Shown: one piece after another, positions 17,509 to 25,448 of the stretch
How the letters are laid out: each line of letters opens with the position of its first letter
How positions within the stretch are numbered: position 1 is the stretch's first letter
From: JACIYW01 sp014359745
GTDB lineage: Bacteria; Pseudomonadota; Alphaproteobacteria; Rhodobacterales; Rhodobacteraceae
Direction of reading: 5' to 3'
Length of the DNA: 64,000 nt
Assembly: GCA_050433985.1 (NCBI GenBank)
Contig: JBNPWE010000007.1
Span: 1 to 64,000 of the forward strand
Program-made: the position numbers and the translations under genes
The notes under the pieces: model-generated
Databases searched by the model: none
What the model saw: only the letters and a program-made list of their open reading frames with translations
Told to the model about the DNA's origin: nothing

Positions 17509-18497
17509 AAAAGTTTCAGGTTGTCGGTATCGGCAATGCCCTTGTCGATGTTCTGGCCCATACCGATGAGGCGTTTCTGGAAGAGAACGGCATCGGCAAG
17601 GGGATCATGCAACTGATCGACATGCCGCGTGCGGTTGATCTTTACGGGCGCATCGGGCCGGCGCGGGAAATCTCTGGCGGATCGGCTGCCAATACCATCG
17701 CGGGGATCGCGCATCTGGGCGGGCGGACGGCCTATGTCGGCAAGGTGCGCGACGATCAGCTTGGCGCGATCTTTGCCCATGATCTGCGCGCGCAGGGGGC
17801 GGTCTATGAAACGCCCTTTGCGCCAAAGGCAGACGATAAGGAAACCGGGCGCTGCATCGTGCTGGTGACGCCGGATGGAGAACGGTCGATGAGCACCTGT
17901 CTGGGGTGGTCGGAATTTCTGGGCCCGGAGGATATCGACGAGGCGATGATGCGCGATACCGAATGGCTGTATCTGGAAGGCTATCGTTTTGACGGGCCCG
18001 ACAGCCATGCGGCCTTTGCCAAGGCGATCCGTGCCTGCCGGGGCGCGGGGGGGCGCGTGGCGATCACGCTGTCGGACCCGTTCTGCGTGGAGCGGCACCG
18101 GGACGCGTTCCGGCGGATGATCGTTGAGGATATCGACCTGCTTTTCGCCAACCGCGCCGAGATCCTGTCGATGTATCAGACCGATGATTTCGACGCCGCG
18201 CTGAAGGCGGCTGCGGGTGAGGTGGCCTTTGTCGTCGGCACCGATTCCGGGCATGGCGCGCATATCCTGACCGGGGGGCAGCATTGGCATGTGCCTGCGA
18301 TCCCGACGCAGATCGTCGATGCGACCGGGGCGGGCGATCTGTTTGCCGGGGCGTTCCTGTGGGGGCTGGCCGAGGGCCATGCGCCAGAGATGTGCGGGCG
18401 GATGGGGTGCATCGCGGCGTCCGAAGTGATCAGCCATATCGGCGCGCGGACCGAGGCCGATTTGCGCGCCCTGTTCGCGCAGCACGGAGTCATCTGA
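17505..18497 (+). CDS. PfkB-family carbohydrate/adenosine kinase
   Basis: This 330-residue ribokinase-fold protein has the N-terminal signature GGSAANTIAGIAHLGG and the C-terminal ATP/anion-hole motif DATGAGDLFAGAF, which contains the catalytic Asp. Adenosine kinase is the usual annotation for this alphaproteobacterial subgroup, but the substrate cannot be proven from sequence. It overlaps nth by 4 bp. A short-form repeat (18541-18580) follows it. Confidence 0.88.
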   Translation: MKKFQVVGIGNALVDVLAHTDEAFLEENGIGKGIMQLIDMPRAVDLYGRIGPAREISGGSAANTIAGIAHLGGRTAYVGKVRDDQLGAIFAHDLRAQGAVYETPFAPKADDKETGRCIVLVTPDGERSMSTCLGWSEFLGPEDIDEAMMRDTEWLYLEGYRFDGPDSHAAFAKAIRACRGAGGRVAITLSDPFCVERHRDAFRRMIVEDIDLLFANRAEILSMYQTDDFDAALKAAAGEVAFVVGTDSGHGAHILTGGQHWHVPAIPTQIVDATGAGDLFAGAFLWGLAEGHAPEMCGRMGCIAASEVISHIGARTEADLRALFAQHGVI

Positions 18498-18540
18498 CTG
18501 GGGCGCAAAGAACCGGGGCCTGCGCGCGGGCCCCGGCTGT

Positions 18541-18580
18541 CGACGCCTCCGGCGGGAGTATTTTTGTCGAGAGGATGAGG
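18541..18580 (+). repeat. Dispersed 3'-end repeat, short form (after the PfkB kinase)
   Basis: The sequence GCCTCCGGCGGGAGTATTTT, continuing TTGTCGAGAGGATGAGG, contains a small CTCC-GGCG-GGAG hairpin followed by TATTTTT, then the conserved purine-rich GAGGATGA tail. It lies 44 bp after the kinase stop in a convergent interval. It matches the inverted copy at 46238-46270 almost base for base. Confidence 0.8.
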
Positions 18581-18586
18581 GGGCGG

Positions 18587-19390
18587 TCAGCCGCCCAGTT
18601 TCGCGTGCACCTCGTCAAGGTCGATGTCGCCGAGCGGCATCTTGTTGGCGGGGTTTTCAAAGTCGTATCTGAACAGCCGGAAATCGCGTTTGTAGATTTC
18701 ATAGACAAGGTGCATCGACAGATCGTCGAAGTAATCCTCGACCGGGTGGGCGCGTTTGGGGCCGTGGCCTTCTGATTCGTTAAAACGCGGGATGGTTTTC
18801 AGATCGATCGGATGGGCGGTGGTGATGTTGTCGAGGACGTGCTGCATGCCCTCGTTGAACTTTTCGGTAAAGAATATGTGGTCATATCGGCCACCGTTGG
18901 CGATGAAGGTGCTGATATGGCCCGACATGGCCGACCAGTGGATATCGGGTTCCATCGGGCGGCGCCAGCGGATGGTGTCGCGCGCGAACAGCAGGAAGCG
19001 GCGGAAGGATTGGATCTGATCGAAATCGCCCTCGACCTTGACGCCGTATTTCTGGGTGAGCAGCGGCACCAGATTGCCGCGATAGCGTTTGCCATTGCGC
19101 TGGATGCCGCAGATCTTGTCGAAAAACGACGACAGGATGCGGGTATAGGGGTTGCGCACACAGGAAAACACATAGGCGTCATGCTGTTTCACCCGCGCCT
19201 CGATCAGCGGCTGGCTGTCGGCGCGGGCCCATTTGTGCAAACCGTCGGTGGCGTCGTGGATGTCACCGTCAAAAAACCGGCCGTGATCGGCGTAATGCAT
19301 GATCTGGCCGATGGTCGAGCAGGCGCATTTGGGCACCACCCGGTAGATAACGCTTTCGCTTTCGGTCATCCATGTGCCGGGGAAGCCCAT
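18587..19390 (-). CDS. Sulfotransferase family protein (Sulfotransfer_2-like)
   Basis: This 267-residue protein resembles carbohydrate sulfotransferases of the Golgi 2-O/HNK-1 type. VPKCACSTI (20-28) fits the 5'-phosphosulfate loop, and RNPYTRILSSFFDK (about 98-111) fits the 3'-phosphate binding motif for PAPS. There is no signal peptide, so it should be cytosolic and act on a lipid-linked or nucleotide-linked glycan. The acceptor is unknown. It is divergent from a GT14-type glycosyltransferase, which suggests a joint role in a sulfated surface polysaccharide. The ATG at 19390 starts directly before the conserved region. Confidence 0.8.
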   Translation of the reverse strand: MGFPGTWMTESESVIYRVVPKCACSTIGQIMHYADHGRFFDGDIHDATDGLHKWARADSQPLIEARVKQHDAYVFSCVRNPYTRILSSFFDKICGIQRNGKRYRGNLVPLLTQKYGVKVEGDFDQIQSFRRFLLFARDTIRWRRPMEPDIHWSAMSGHISTFIANGGRYDHIFFTEKFNEGMQHVLDNITTAHPIDLKTIPRFNESEGHGPKRAHPVEDYFDDLSMHLVYEIYKRDFRLFRYDFENPANKMPLGDIDLDEVHAKLGG

Positions 19391-19534
19391 CGCTGCCTGT
19401 CTCCGTTTTCGGGGCGCGGTGCAACTGGTACCGGCCTGTTGAGATGTGTAAATGATCAAAGATGTTCTGTCTTTTCAACGGCTGATCGCGCTATCTAGGG
19501 GGGAAGCGACGGAAATTTCCAAAGGAGCGCCCAA

Positions 19535-19570
19535 ATGGGAAGGGATCTGGAACCCAAATGGCGAAAATAG
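19535..19570 (+). CDS. Possible 11-codon leader ORF overlapping the glycosyltransferase start
   Basis: The best ribosome-binding site in this promoter region, AAAGGAG at 19521-19527, is seven bases from the ATG at 19535. It opens an 11-codon frame (MGRDLEPKWRK) that ends at 19570. The glycosyltransferase ATG at 19558 lies inside this frame in a different register, so ribosomes finishing the leader could reinitiate there. It may instead be fortuitous. Confidence 0.35.
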   Translation: MGRDLEPKWRK

Positions 19571-21135
19571 CCTTTATCGTTCTGTGCCACAAGGATCCGG
19601 CAGGGGTGATCGCGCAGGCAGAGCGGTTGACGGCGGCGGGCGACTGCATGACGATCCATTTCGACGCGCGCGCCTCGGCCGCCGATTTCGCGCGGATTTG
19701 CGCGGCGCTGGCCGACAACCCGAATGTGGCCATCGTGCAGCGGCGGCAGAAATGCGGCTGGGGCGCCTGGTCATTGGTGCAGGCGACGTTGGAGGCGATC
19801 GCGGTGGCGTTGAATGCCTTTCCGCGCGCCTCGCATTTCTACATGCTGTCGGGCGATTGCATGGCGATCAAATCGGCGAAATATGCGCATGACTTTCTGG
19901 ACGCCGAAGACGTCGACTATATCGAAAGCTTTGATTATTTTTCGTCCGACTGGATCAAGACCGGCATGAAGGAAGACCGGCTGATCTATCGCCATTTCTT
20001 CAATGAACGCACGCAAAAGCGCCTTTTCTATACCTCTTACGGGATCCAGAAGCGGCTGGGGCTTGCGCGGGCGGTGCCGGCGGACATCCAGATGATGATC
20101 GGGTCGCAATGGTGGTGTTTGCGGCGGCGCACGGTGGAATGGGTGATGGATTTCGTGCGCGCCCGGCCCGACGTGATGCGGTTCTTTCGCACGACATGGA
20201 TCCCGGACGAGACGTTTTTTCAGACCCTGGTGCGCCATCTGGTGCCCGAGCCAGAGATCAGAACCCGCACGCTGACGTTCCTGGTGTTTTCGGATTACGG
20301 GATGCCCGCGAATTTCTACAACGATCACTATGATCTGTTGATCAGTCAGGATTTCCTGTTTGCCCGCAAGATATCGCCCGAGGCGGTGGAGTTGAAGGAA
20401 CGGTTGGGAGAGTTGTACGCAAGCCCCAATCTGCGCTTTCAGATTTCCAACGAGGGGCGGCAGCTTTACCGGTTTCTGACCGGGCGCGGCAGGATCGGGC
20501 GGCGGTTCGCGCCGCGATTCTGGGAGACGGAGGGGTCGCTTGGGCGCGAACGCGAGTTGATGATCGTGACGTGCAAGAAATGGCATGTGGCCAAGCGGCT
20601 GGCCGACCGGGTGCGGCAGATGACCAACCGACCGGCGCTGCATTACCTGTTCAACGAAGAGGCGACCGATCTGCCGGAACTGGGCGGGATCGAGACGACG
20701 CTGGAAAAACGCGCGCGCCACCGCCGGGCGCTGATGCGGATGCTGTTCGATTATCATCAGACCAACAGCCTGCTGATCTGTATCGATCCGGGCAGCCTTG
20801 ACCTGATGCAGGATTTCTTTTCGGATCGTTCCGTGACCAGATTGCTGGAGGTTGAGTGCAGTTTCTCCGACGAATATCTGATCGGCCATGCGCAGCGCGT
20901 GGGTCTGGCCGGGGCACGCACGACGCAGGACAGTATCGACCGGCTGCTGCCGACCATCCGCGAGGATATCCGTTTCGAGGCAGAGCGTCTGCGCGATGCG
21001 GGTCTGACCAACCATCAGCGGATCAGGGAAACTGCCTCGGTCGCAGAAAACACGATGTCGCTTGTGAACTTCCTTGGGGTCAGCCCGGAGGTTGCGCGCG
21101 AGATCGCGGCGACCGATTATCTGTTCGCTGACTGA
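19558..21135 (+). CDS. GT14-type (core-2/I-branching, xylosyltransferase-like) glycosyltransferase with extra C-terminal domain
   Basis: This 525-residue protein has an N-terminal ~290-residue domain resembling core-2/I-branching enzymes: AFIVLCHKDPAGVI at the start, the FYMLSGDCMAIKS segment, GSQWWCLRRRTVEWV and WIPDETFFQTLVRH. The C-terminal ~230 residues (VTCKKWHVAKRLADRVRQ onward) form a separate domain that I recall as a DUF found in Rhodobacterales glycosyltransferases (possibly DUF5928); I cannot confirm it. No signal peptide or membrane helix is visible. Together with the divergent sulfotransferase it probably builds or decorates a surface glycan. Confidence 0.8.
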   Translation: MAKIAFIVLCHKDPAGVIAQAERLTAAGDCMTIHFDARASAADFARICAALADNPNVAIVQRRQKCGWGAWSLVQATLEAIAVALNAFPRASHFYMLSGDCMAIKSAKYAHDFLDAEDVDYIESFDYFSSDWIKTGMKEDRLIYRHFFNERTQKRLFYTSYGIQKRLGLARAVPADIQMMIGSQWWCLRRRTVEWVMDFVRARPDVMRFFRTTWIPDETFFQTLVRHLVPEPEIRTRTLTFLVFSDYGMPANFYNDHYDLLISQDFLFARKISPEAVELKERLGELYASPNLRFQISNEGRQLYRFLTGRGRIGRRFAPRFWETEGSLGRERELMIVTCKKWHVAKRLADRVRQMTNRPALHYLFNEEATDLPELGGIETTLEKRARHRRALMRMLFDYHQTNSLLICIDPGSLDLMQDFFSDRSVTRLLEVECSFSDEYLIGHAQRVGLAGARTTQDSIDRLLPTIREDIRFEAERLRDAGLTNHQRIRETASVAENTMSLVNFLGVSPEVAREIAATDYLFAD

Positions 21136-21268
21136 AAGCAAGTTCAGAAAAAAGCCGATAGACTTTTTCGGTTAGGGATTGCAATGAATTGGTACCCTTC
21201 AGCGGTTCCGCCGCTTCAACGCAAAGCCGAAGCGCCGTAGGCCCGCAAACCCCGTGAATGAGGATGAC

Positions 21269-21652
21269 ATGCCCTATACCTATGACACCCAGAACGTTTT
21301 CGCCCGTATCCTGCGCGGCGAGATACCGAACAAGACCCTGCTGGAAACGGACCATACGCTGGCGTTTCACGATATTACCCCGCAGGCGCCGCATCATGTG
21401 CTGGTGATCCCCAAGGGCCCCTATGTGACGCAGGATCATTTTGCCGAGGCGGCATCGGATGCCGAGATCCTCGATTTTACCCGCACGATCGGGAAAGTGT
21501 GCAAGATGCTGGGCCTGCGGCCCGGTGACGGCGATGACGGCTATCGGCTGATTGTCAATTCCGGGCGCGACGGGGTTCAGGAAGTGCCGCATTTCCATAT
21601 GCACATTCTGGCTGGCCGGGTTCTGGGGCGGATGTTGCAAAAGGCGGGTTGA
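21269..21652 (+). CDS. HIT-family (histidine triad) nucleotide-binding protein
   Basis: This 127-residue protein belongs to the HINT branch of nucleoside phosphoramidases. The catalytic triad motif HFHMH occurs near the C-terminus in VPHFHMHILAGR. The segments FARILRGEIPNK and AFHDITPQAPHHVLVIPK are typical. The ATG at 21269 follows GAGG at good spacing; a GTG at 21254 is an alternative. Its stop overlaps the TTG start of the following exporter. Confidence 0.93.
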   Translation: MPYTYDTQNVFARILRGEIPNKTLLETDHTLAFHDITPQAPHHVLVIPKGPYVTQDHFAEAASDAEILDFTRTIGKVCKMLGLRPGDGDDGYRLIVNSGRDGVQEVPHFHMHILAGRVLGRMLQKAG

Positions 21653-22599
21653 CCGCACCGGCACCGGATCGGAATCGCCCCATGTCGCCGCTGCGAGGTA
21701 TCGTTTACAAGCTGATGTCGGTGGTGTTGTTCATCACCATGGCATCGTTGATCAAGGCGTCGTCGGGGCATGTGCCGCCGGGCGAGGCGGTATTCTTCCG
21801 GTCGCTGTTTGCGATGCCGGTGATCGTGGGCTGGCTGGCGCTGCGGCGCGAATTGCGCACGGGGTTCTACACGGCCAATCCGCTGGGTCATTTCTGGCGG
21901 GGGCTGGTGGGCACCTCGGCGATGGGGCTGGGGTTTACGGCTCTGGGGTTGCTGCCCTTGCCAGAGGCCACGGCGATCGGCTATGCCGCGCCGCTGTTGA
22001 CGGTTGTTTTCGCGGCGATGTTTCTGGGGGAACGGGTGCGGGCGTTCCGGCTGACGGCGGTGGGGCTGGGCATGATCGGGGTGTTGATCGTGCTGTCGCC
22101 CCGGCTTTCGGTATCGGGGCGCGATGCGGTCACCACGGCCGAATCGCTGGGGGCCCTTGTGGCGCTGACGGCGGCGGGTTGTGTGGCACTGGCGCAGGTG
22201 TTCACCCGCAGGCTGGTGCGGGTCGAGACGACATCGGCGATCGTGTTCTGGTTTTCGGTGACGGCGACGGTTCTGTCGCTGCTGACGCTGCCGTTTGGCT
22301 GGGTGGTGCCCACTGCGGCAGAGGCGGTGCAACTGGTGCTGGCCGGGTTTCTGGGCGGGGTCGGGCAGATATTCCTGACCTCGGCCTATCGCCACGCCGA
22401 GGCGGGGGTGGTGGCGCCGTTCGATTATGCCTCGATGCTGTTTGCCATTGTCATCGGGTATTTCGTGTTTGGCGAGGTGCCGACGCTGGTGGTTCTGGGC
22501 GGGGCGGCGGTGATCATTCTGGCCGGGGTGCTGATCATCTGGCGCGAGCGGCAGTTGGGGATAGAGCGGGACCGGCAGAACCGGGCGCGCACCCCCTGA
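21649..22599 (+). CDS. EamA/DMT-superfamily transporter
   Basis: This 316-residue inner-membrane protein has about ten hydrophobic segments arranged as two EamA repeats, the first beginning YKLMSVVLFITMASLIK and the second near residue 165. Family members export metabolites or amino acids; the substrate is unknown. I take the TTG at 21649, which overlaps the HIT stop (TTGA) as seen also at tilS. An ATG at 21682 (MSPLRGIVYK) would give a shorter N-terminus and is equally plausible. Confidence 0.88.
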   Translation: MTAPAPDRNRPMSPLRGIVYKLMSVVLFITMASLIKASSGHVPPGEAVFFRSLFAMPVIVGWLALRRELRTGFYTANPLGHFWRGLVGTSAMGLGFTALGLLPLPEATAIGYAAPLLTVVFAAMFLGERVRAFRLTAVGLGMIGVLIVLSPRLSVSGRDAVTTAESLGALVALTAAGCVALAQVFTRRLVRVETTSAIVFWFSVTATVLSLLTLPFGWVVPTAAEAVQLVLAGFLGGVGQIFLTSAYRHAEAGVVAPFDYASMLFAIVIGYFVFGEVPTLVVLGGAAVIILAGVLIIWRERQLGIERDRQNRARTP

Positions 22600-22614
22600 A
22601 CCGGGTGCGGGCGG

Positions 22615-23130
22615 TCAGGTATTTTCGGGATCGGTTGCGGTGGTGCCGATCTGATCGAGGTGCCGCTTGACCGCAAGCCGGTCAAGCGCTGCCAGCGGCA
22701 GGTTCAACAGCAGGTCGATGCGTCGGAACATCAGGCGATAGGTTTGCGCGAAAGCCAGCGCCTTTTCGACGTCAGAACCGGTTACCGCAACCGGATCGGG
22801 CACACCCCAATGGGCGGTGATCGGTTGGCCAGGCCAGATCGGGCAGGTTTCTGCGGCCGCCGCATCGCAGACGGTGATGACGAAATCGGGGGCGGGCGCG
22901 TCGGGGGCGGCCCATTCATCCCAGCTTTTGGAACGAAGCGTGGATGTATCGTGGCCCTGCCGCCGCAACAGATCAAGCGCCAGCGGATGCGGCGCGGCGG
23001 CGGGGTGCGAGCCGGCCGAAAAGGCCCGGAACCGCCCCGCGCCTTCTCGGTTCAGGATCGACTCCGCGATCAGCGACCGCGCCGAATTGCCGGTGCACAG
23101 GAACAGGACGTTTCGGATGTGGTCGGTCAT
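22615..23130 (-). CDS. arsC: Arsenate reductase / low-molecular-weight protein tyrosine phosphatase family (ArsC)
   Basis: This 171-residue protein has the P-loop C-X5-R near the N-terminus (C12-TGNSA-R18 in LCTGNSARS). The later segments FVITVCDAAAAETCP and HWGVPDPV are typical of thioredoxin-dependent arsenate reductases. Its start overlaps the arsR stop by 4 bp, which supports an arsenic-resistance unit. No arsenite exporter (arsB/acr3) lies beside it, so a phosphatase role cannot be excluded. Confidence 0.85.
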   Translation of the reverse strand: MTDHIRNVLFLCTGNSARSLIAESILNREGAGRFRAFSAGSHPAAAPHPLALDLLRRQGHDTSTLRSKSWDEWAAPDAPAPDFVITVCDAAAAETCPIWPGQPITAHWGVPDPVAVTGSDVEKALAFAQTYRLMFRRIDLLLNLPLAALDRLAVKRHLDQIGTTATDPENT

Positions 23131-23471
23131 GATATCCCCGTTTGTTGGCCGGTTACCGAAGCGATGAGCGGTTGGCAAAGGTCGGCCCGACCCCCGCAGC
23201 AATCCTGCATCAGATAGGCCAGAAGGCCGCGCACGCCCGGAATATGCGCATGATAGCGGATGTTGCGACCTTCGCGCGTGCTGCGGATCAGCCCGGCGTT
23301 ACGCAGCACCGCAAGGTTGGCCGACAGCGTGTTTGGCCGCACGTTCAGCGCCTCGCCGATCTCGCCCGCGCCGCGCCCGTCGGGGCCAGCCTGGATCAGC
23401 AGGCGGAACACATCCAGCCGGGTCGGCTGGCCAAGGGCGGCGAAGGCCTGGAGGGCGGCGAATCTATCCAT
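23127..23471 (-). CDS. arsR: ArsR-family winged-helix repressor
   Basis: This 114-residue helix-turn-helix regulator has the recognition region NVRPNTLSANLAVLRNAGLI followed by the wing STREGRNIRYH. C-terminal cysteines (C91, C92, C99) could bind arsenite or another thiophilic metalloid, though the usual CxC site in the recognition helix is absent. It is the first gene of the arsR-arsC pair and presumably represses it. The ATG at 23471 is preferred; an upstream one exists at 23516. Confidence 0.88.
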   Translation of the reverse strand: MDRFAALQAFAALGQPTRLDVFRLLIQAGPDGRGAGEIGEALNVRPNTLSANLAVLRNAGLIRSTREGRNIRYHAHIPGVRGLLAYLMQDCCGGRADLCQPLIASVTGQQTGIS

Positions 23472-23484
23472 AATTCGCGAATAA
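23471..23484. promoter_or_regulatory. Candidate ArsR operator palindrome
   Basis: TAATTCGCGAATAA contains the perfect 10-bp palindrome ATTCGCGAAT (23473-23482), directly next to the arsR start codon. Autorepressing ArsR proteins often bind a short AT-rich palindrome in this position. The role is inferred from position and symmetry only. Confidence 0.4.
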
Positions 23485-23630
23485 TGGAAATAAACGGGTT
23501 CGTAAAGGGCAAGCATGTGGCAAGCCGCTGAAAACCGGCGATTTGTTTTCGGGCCCTGTTTTTTCGGAAATGAGGTATTATCTGGAGTCGCGGACAGTTC
23601 CGCACTGATCCGTTATCGAAGGAGGCCAAG

Positions 23631-23825
23631 ATGACCAGACATGTCGCGGATACCGATCACACCACCCCCGGCAGCGCCCGGTTGCGCCAATATGTGGCGA
23701 TCGAACGGCAAAGCGCCCCGGCGCATCCGGCCAGCAAGATGCTGTGGCGCAGACCTGTCACGCGGCCAGTTGCCGGGCGGCGGATGCAGGAATTCCTGCG
23801 CATCGCGCGCGGGTGGACAGCCTGA
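23631..23825 (+). CDS. Small basic protein of unknown function
   Basis: A 64-residue frame follows an almost perfect Shine-Dalgarno sequence (AAGGAGG, seven bases before the ATG) and a TATTAT box about 50 bp further upstream. The product is basic, has no signal peptide or membrane segment and resembles no family I recognise. It is divergent from arsR and faces the ilvE 3' end. The ribosome-binding site is the main reason to regard it as real. Confidence 0.55.
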   Translation: MTRHVADTDHTTPGSARLRQYVAIERQSAPAHPASKMLWRRPVTRPVAGRRMQEFLRIARGWTA

Positions 23826-23909
23826 TTTTTCGGCTTGGTTTGCCGACCTGATATGGCGACCTGATGTGGCGGCGCGCCCCTGCACGGGGGCGCGCACGGT
23901 CAAGCTGCG

Positions 23910-24779
23910 TCAGGCCCGAACCAGGGTTTCATAGCCCTTTGCGATGTCGCGGGCCAGCGCGCCCACCTCGAACGTATAGTCGCCGATCATGCCGACCGGT
24001 GTCACCTCGGCGGCGGTGCCGGTCAGCCAGCATTGTTCAAAGCCCTCAAGCTCTTCGGGCATGATGTGGCGTTCGTGAACCTTGACCTTGCGATCCTTGA
24101 GCATGCCGATAACGGTTTGCCGGGTGATGCCGTTCAGGAAACAATCGGGCAGCGGGGTGTGCACCTCGCCATCCTTCACGAAAAAGATGTTGGCACCGGT
24201 CGCTTCGGCCACATAGCCGCGATAATCGAACATCATCGCTTCGGAACAGCCCTTTGCCTCGGCCGCATGTTTGGACATGGTGCAGATCATGTAAAGCCCC
24301 GCAGCCTTGGCTTGGCTTGGCGCGGTTTCGGGCGAGGGGCGTTTCCATTTGGCGATATCCAGCTTGGCGCCGCGCGTCTTGGCGTCGCCATAGTAATTGC
24401 CCCATTCCCAGGCGGCGACCGCCAGATGCACCGGGTTTCGCGCGCTGGCAACGCCCATGTCCATGCCTGCCCCGCGCCACGCAACCGCGCGCACATAGGC
24501 ATCGGTAAAACCGTTGGCGACCAGCACCGCGGCCTTGGCGGCCTCGATTTCATCGACGGTATAGGGCACTTCCATATCGATCATCTGTGCCGACCGGCGC
24601 AGCCTTTCGGAATGCTCGCGGCCTTTGAAGATGCGGCTGTTGTAGGCGCGTTCGCCCTCGAACACCGAAGAGGCGTAGTGCATCGCATGGGTCAGGACAT
24701 GCACTTTGGCCTCGCGCCAGTCGACCAGCGTGCCGTCCATCCAAATCTTCCCGTCTCGATCGTCGTAAGCCTCGCTCAT
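23910..24779 (-). CDS. ilvE: Branched-chain amino acid aminotransferase
   Basis: This 289-residue fold-type IV PLP enzyme carries out the last step of Leu/Ile/Val synthesis and the first of their breakdown. The N-terminal HYASSVFEGERAYNS, the PLP-lysine region MSKHAAEAKG, and EATGANIFFV followed by GITRQTVI are intact. The ATG at 24779 gives MSEAYDDRDGKIWMDG, as expected. The divergent ~155-bp interval toward the MarR-type gene is AT-rich and must contain both promoters. Confidence 0.94.
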   Translation of the reverse strand: MSEAYDDRDGKIWMDGTLVDWREAKVHVLTHAMHYASSVFEGERAYNSRIFKGREHSERLRRSAQMIDMEVPYTVDEIEAAKAAVLVANGFTDAYVRAVAWRGAGMDMGVASARNPVHLAVAAWEWGNYYGDAKTRGAKLDIAKWKRPSPETAPSQAKAAGLYMICTMSKHAAEAKGCSEAMMFDYRGYVAEATGANIFFVKDGEVHTPLPDCFLNGITRQTVIGMLKDRKVKVHERHIMPEELEGFEQCWLTGTAAEVTPVGMIGDYTFEVGALARDIAKGYETLVRA

Positions 24780-24935
24780 GTGGTCCTCCGGGCCGGTGGT
24801 TTCCGAAAATTGCGCTCCATACGGGCTCAATTATCATAATGTTTCGCTTTATGGGGGTTTCGGTAACAATTGATTCTTGGAAAGTCAACAAGACTGACAT
24901 AAAATCAACCTGCAAGGCGAAAATGTGAACGGGGG

Positions 24936-25448
24936 ATGCGGATGGCCGAGGGCGGCGCTGCGGGCGGCGGGGAAAACCTGTTGTTTCTGACGGATGAACA
25001 CCTTCGCAAGGGCATCGAGGCGATGTTCTTTGCCTATCGCGGATTTACCGCGGATCCTGACCGGATACTTGAAGGCTATGGTTACGGGCGCGCCCATCAC
25101 CGGGCGCTGCATTTCATCCGGCTCAGCCCCGAAACCACGGTGAACAACCTGCTTGGCCTGCTTGGGGTGACCAAGCAATCGTTGAACCGGGTGCTGCGCG
25201 CATTGATCGAGGACGGGCTGGTCGAAAGCAAGATCGGCCCCAAGGATAAACGCGAACGCCACCTGGTGCTGACCGAGGCAGGCGCGGCGCTGGAACGCGA
25301 CCTGTCAGAGGCGCAGCGCGGCCGCATGCGCACCGCCTATCGCCAGGCCGGGCCCGATGCGGTTGCCGGTTTCAGGAAGGTGTTGGAGGCGATGATGGAC
25401 CCTGATATGAGGCAGCATTACCAACGGTTGAGGGATGGCAATTCATGA
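24936..25448 (+). CDS. petP: MarR-family transcriptional regulator, PetP-like
   Basis: This 170-residue winged-helix protein has the DNA-binding region LLGVTKQSLNRVLRALIEDG and wing PKDKRERHLVLTEAG. In Rhodobacter capsulatus a MarR-like gene (petP) precedes the response-regulator gene petR, and the same two-gene order with a 4-bp overlap is seen here. The petABC genes that follow petPR in R. capsulatus are not next to it. The symbol is by synteny. An ATG at 24942 has better ribosome-binding-site spacing than 24936. Confidence 0.75.
   Translation: MRMAEGGAAGGGENLLFLTDEHLRKGIEAMFFAYRGFTADPDRILEGYGYGRAHHRALHFIRLSPETTVNNLLGLLGVTKQSLNRVLRALIEDGLVESKIGPKDKRERHLVLTEAGAALERDLSEAQRGRMRTAYRQAGPDAVAGFRKVLEAMMDPDMRQHYQRLRDGNS

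Noticed and set aside
21136..21268. Small hairpins (AGCGGTTCCGCCGCT) between the glycosyltransferase and HIT genes as an sRNA.
   Set aside because: The stems are short and no promoter-terminator pair was visible.
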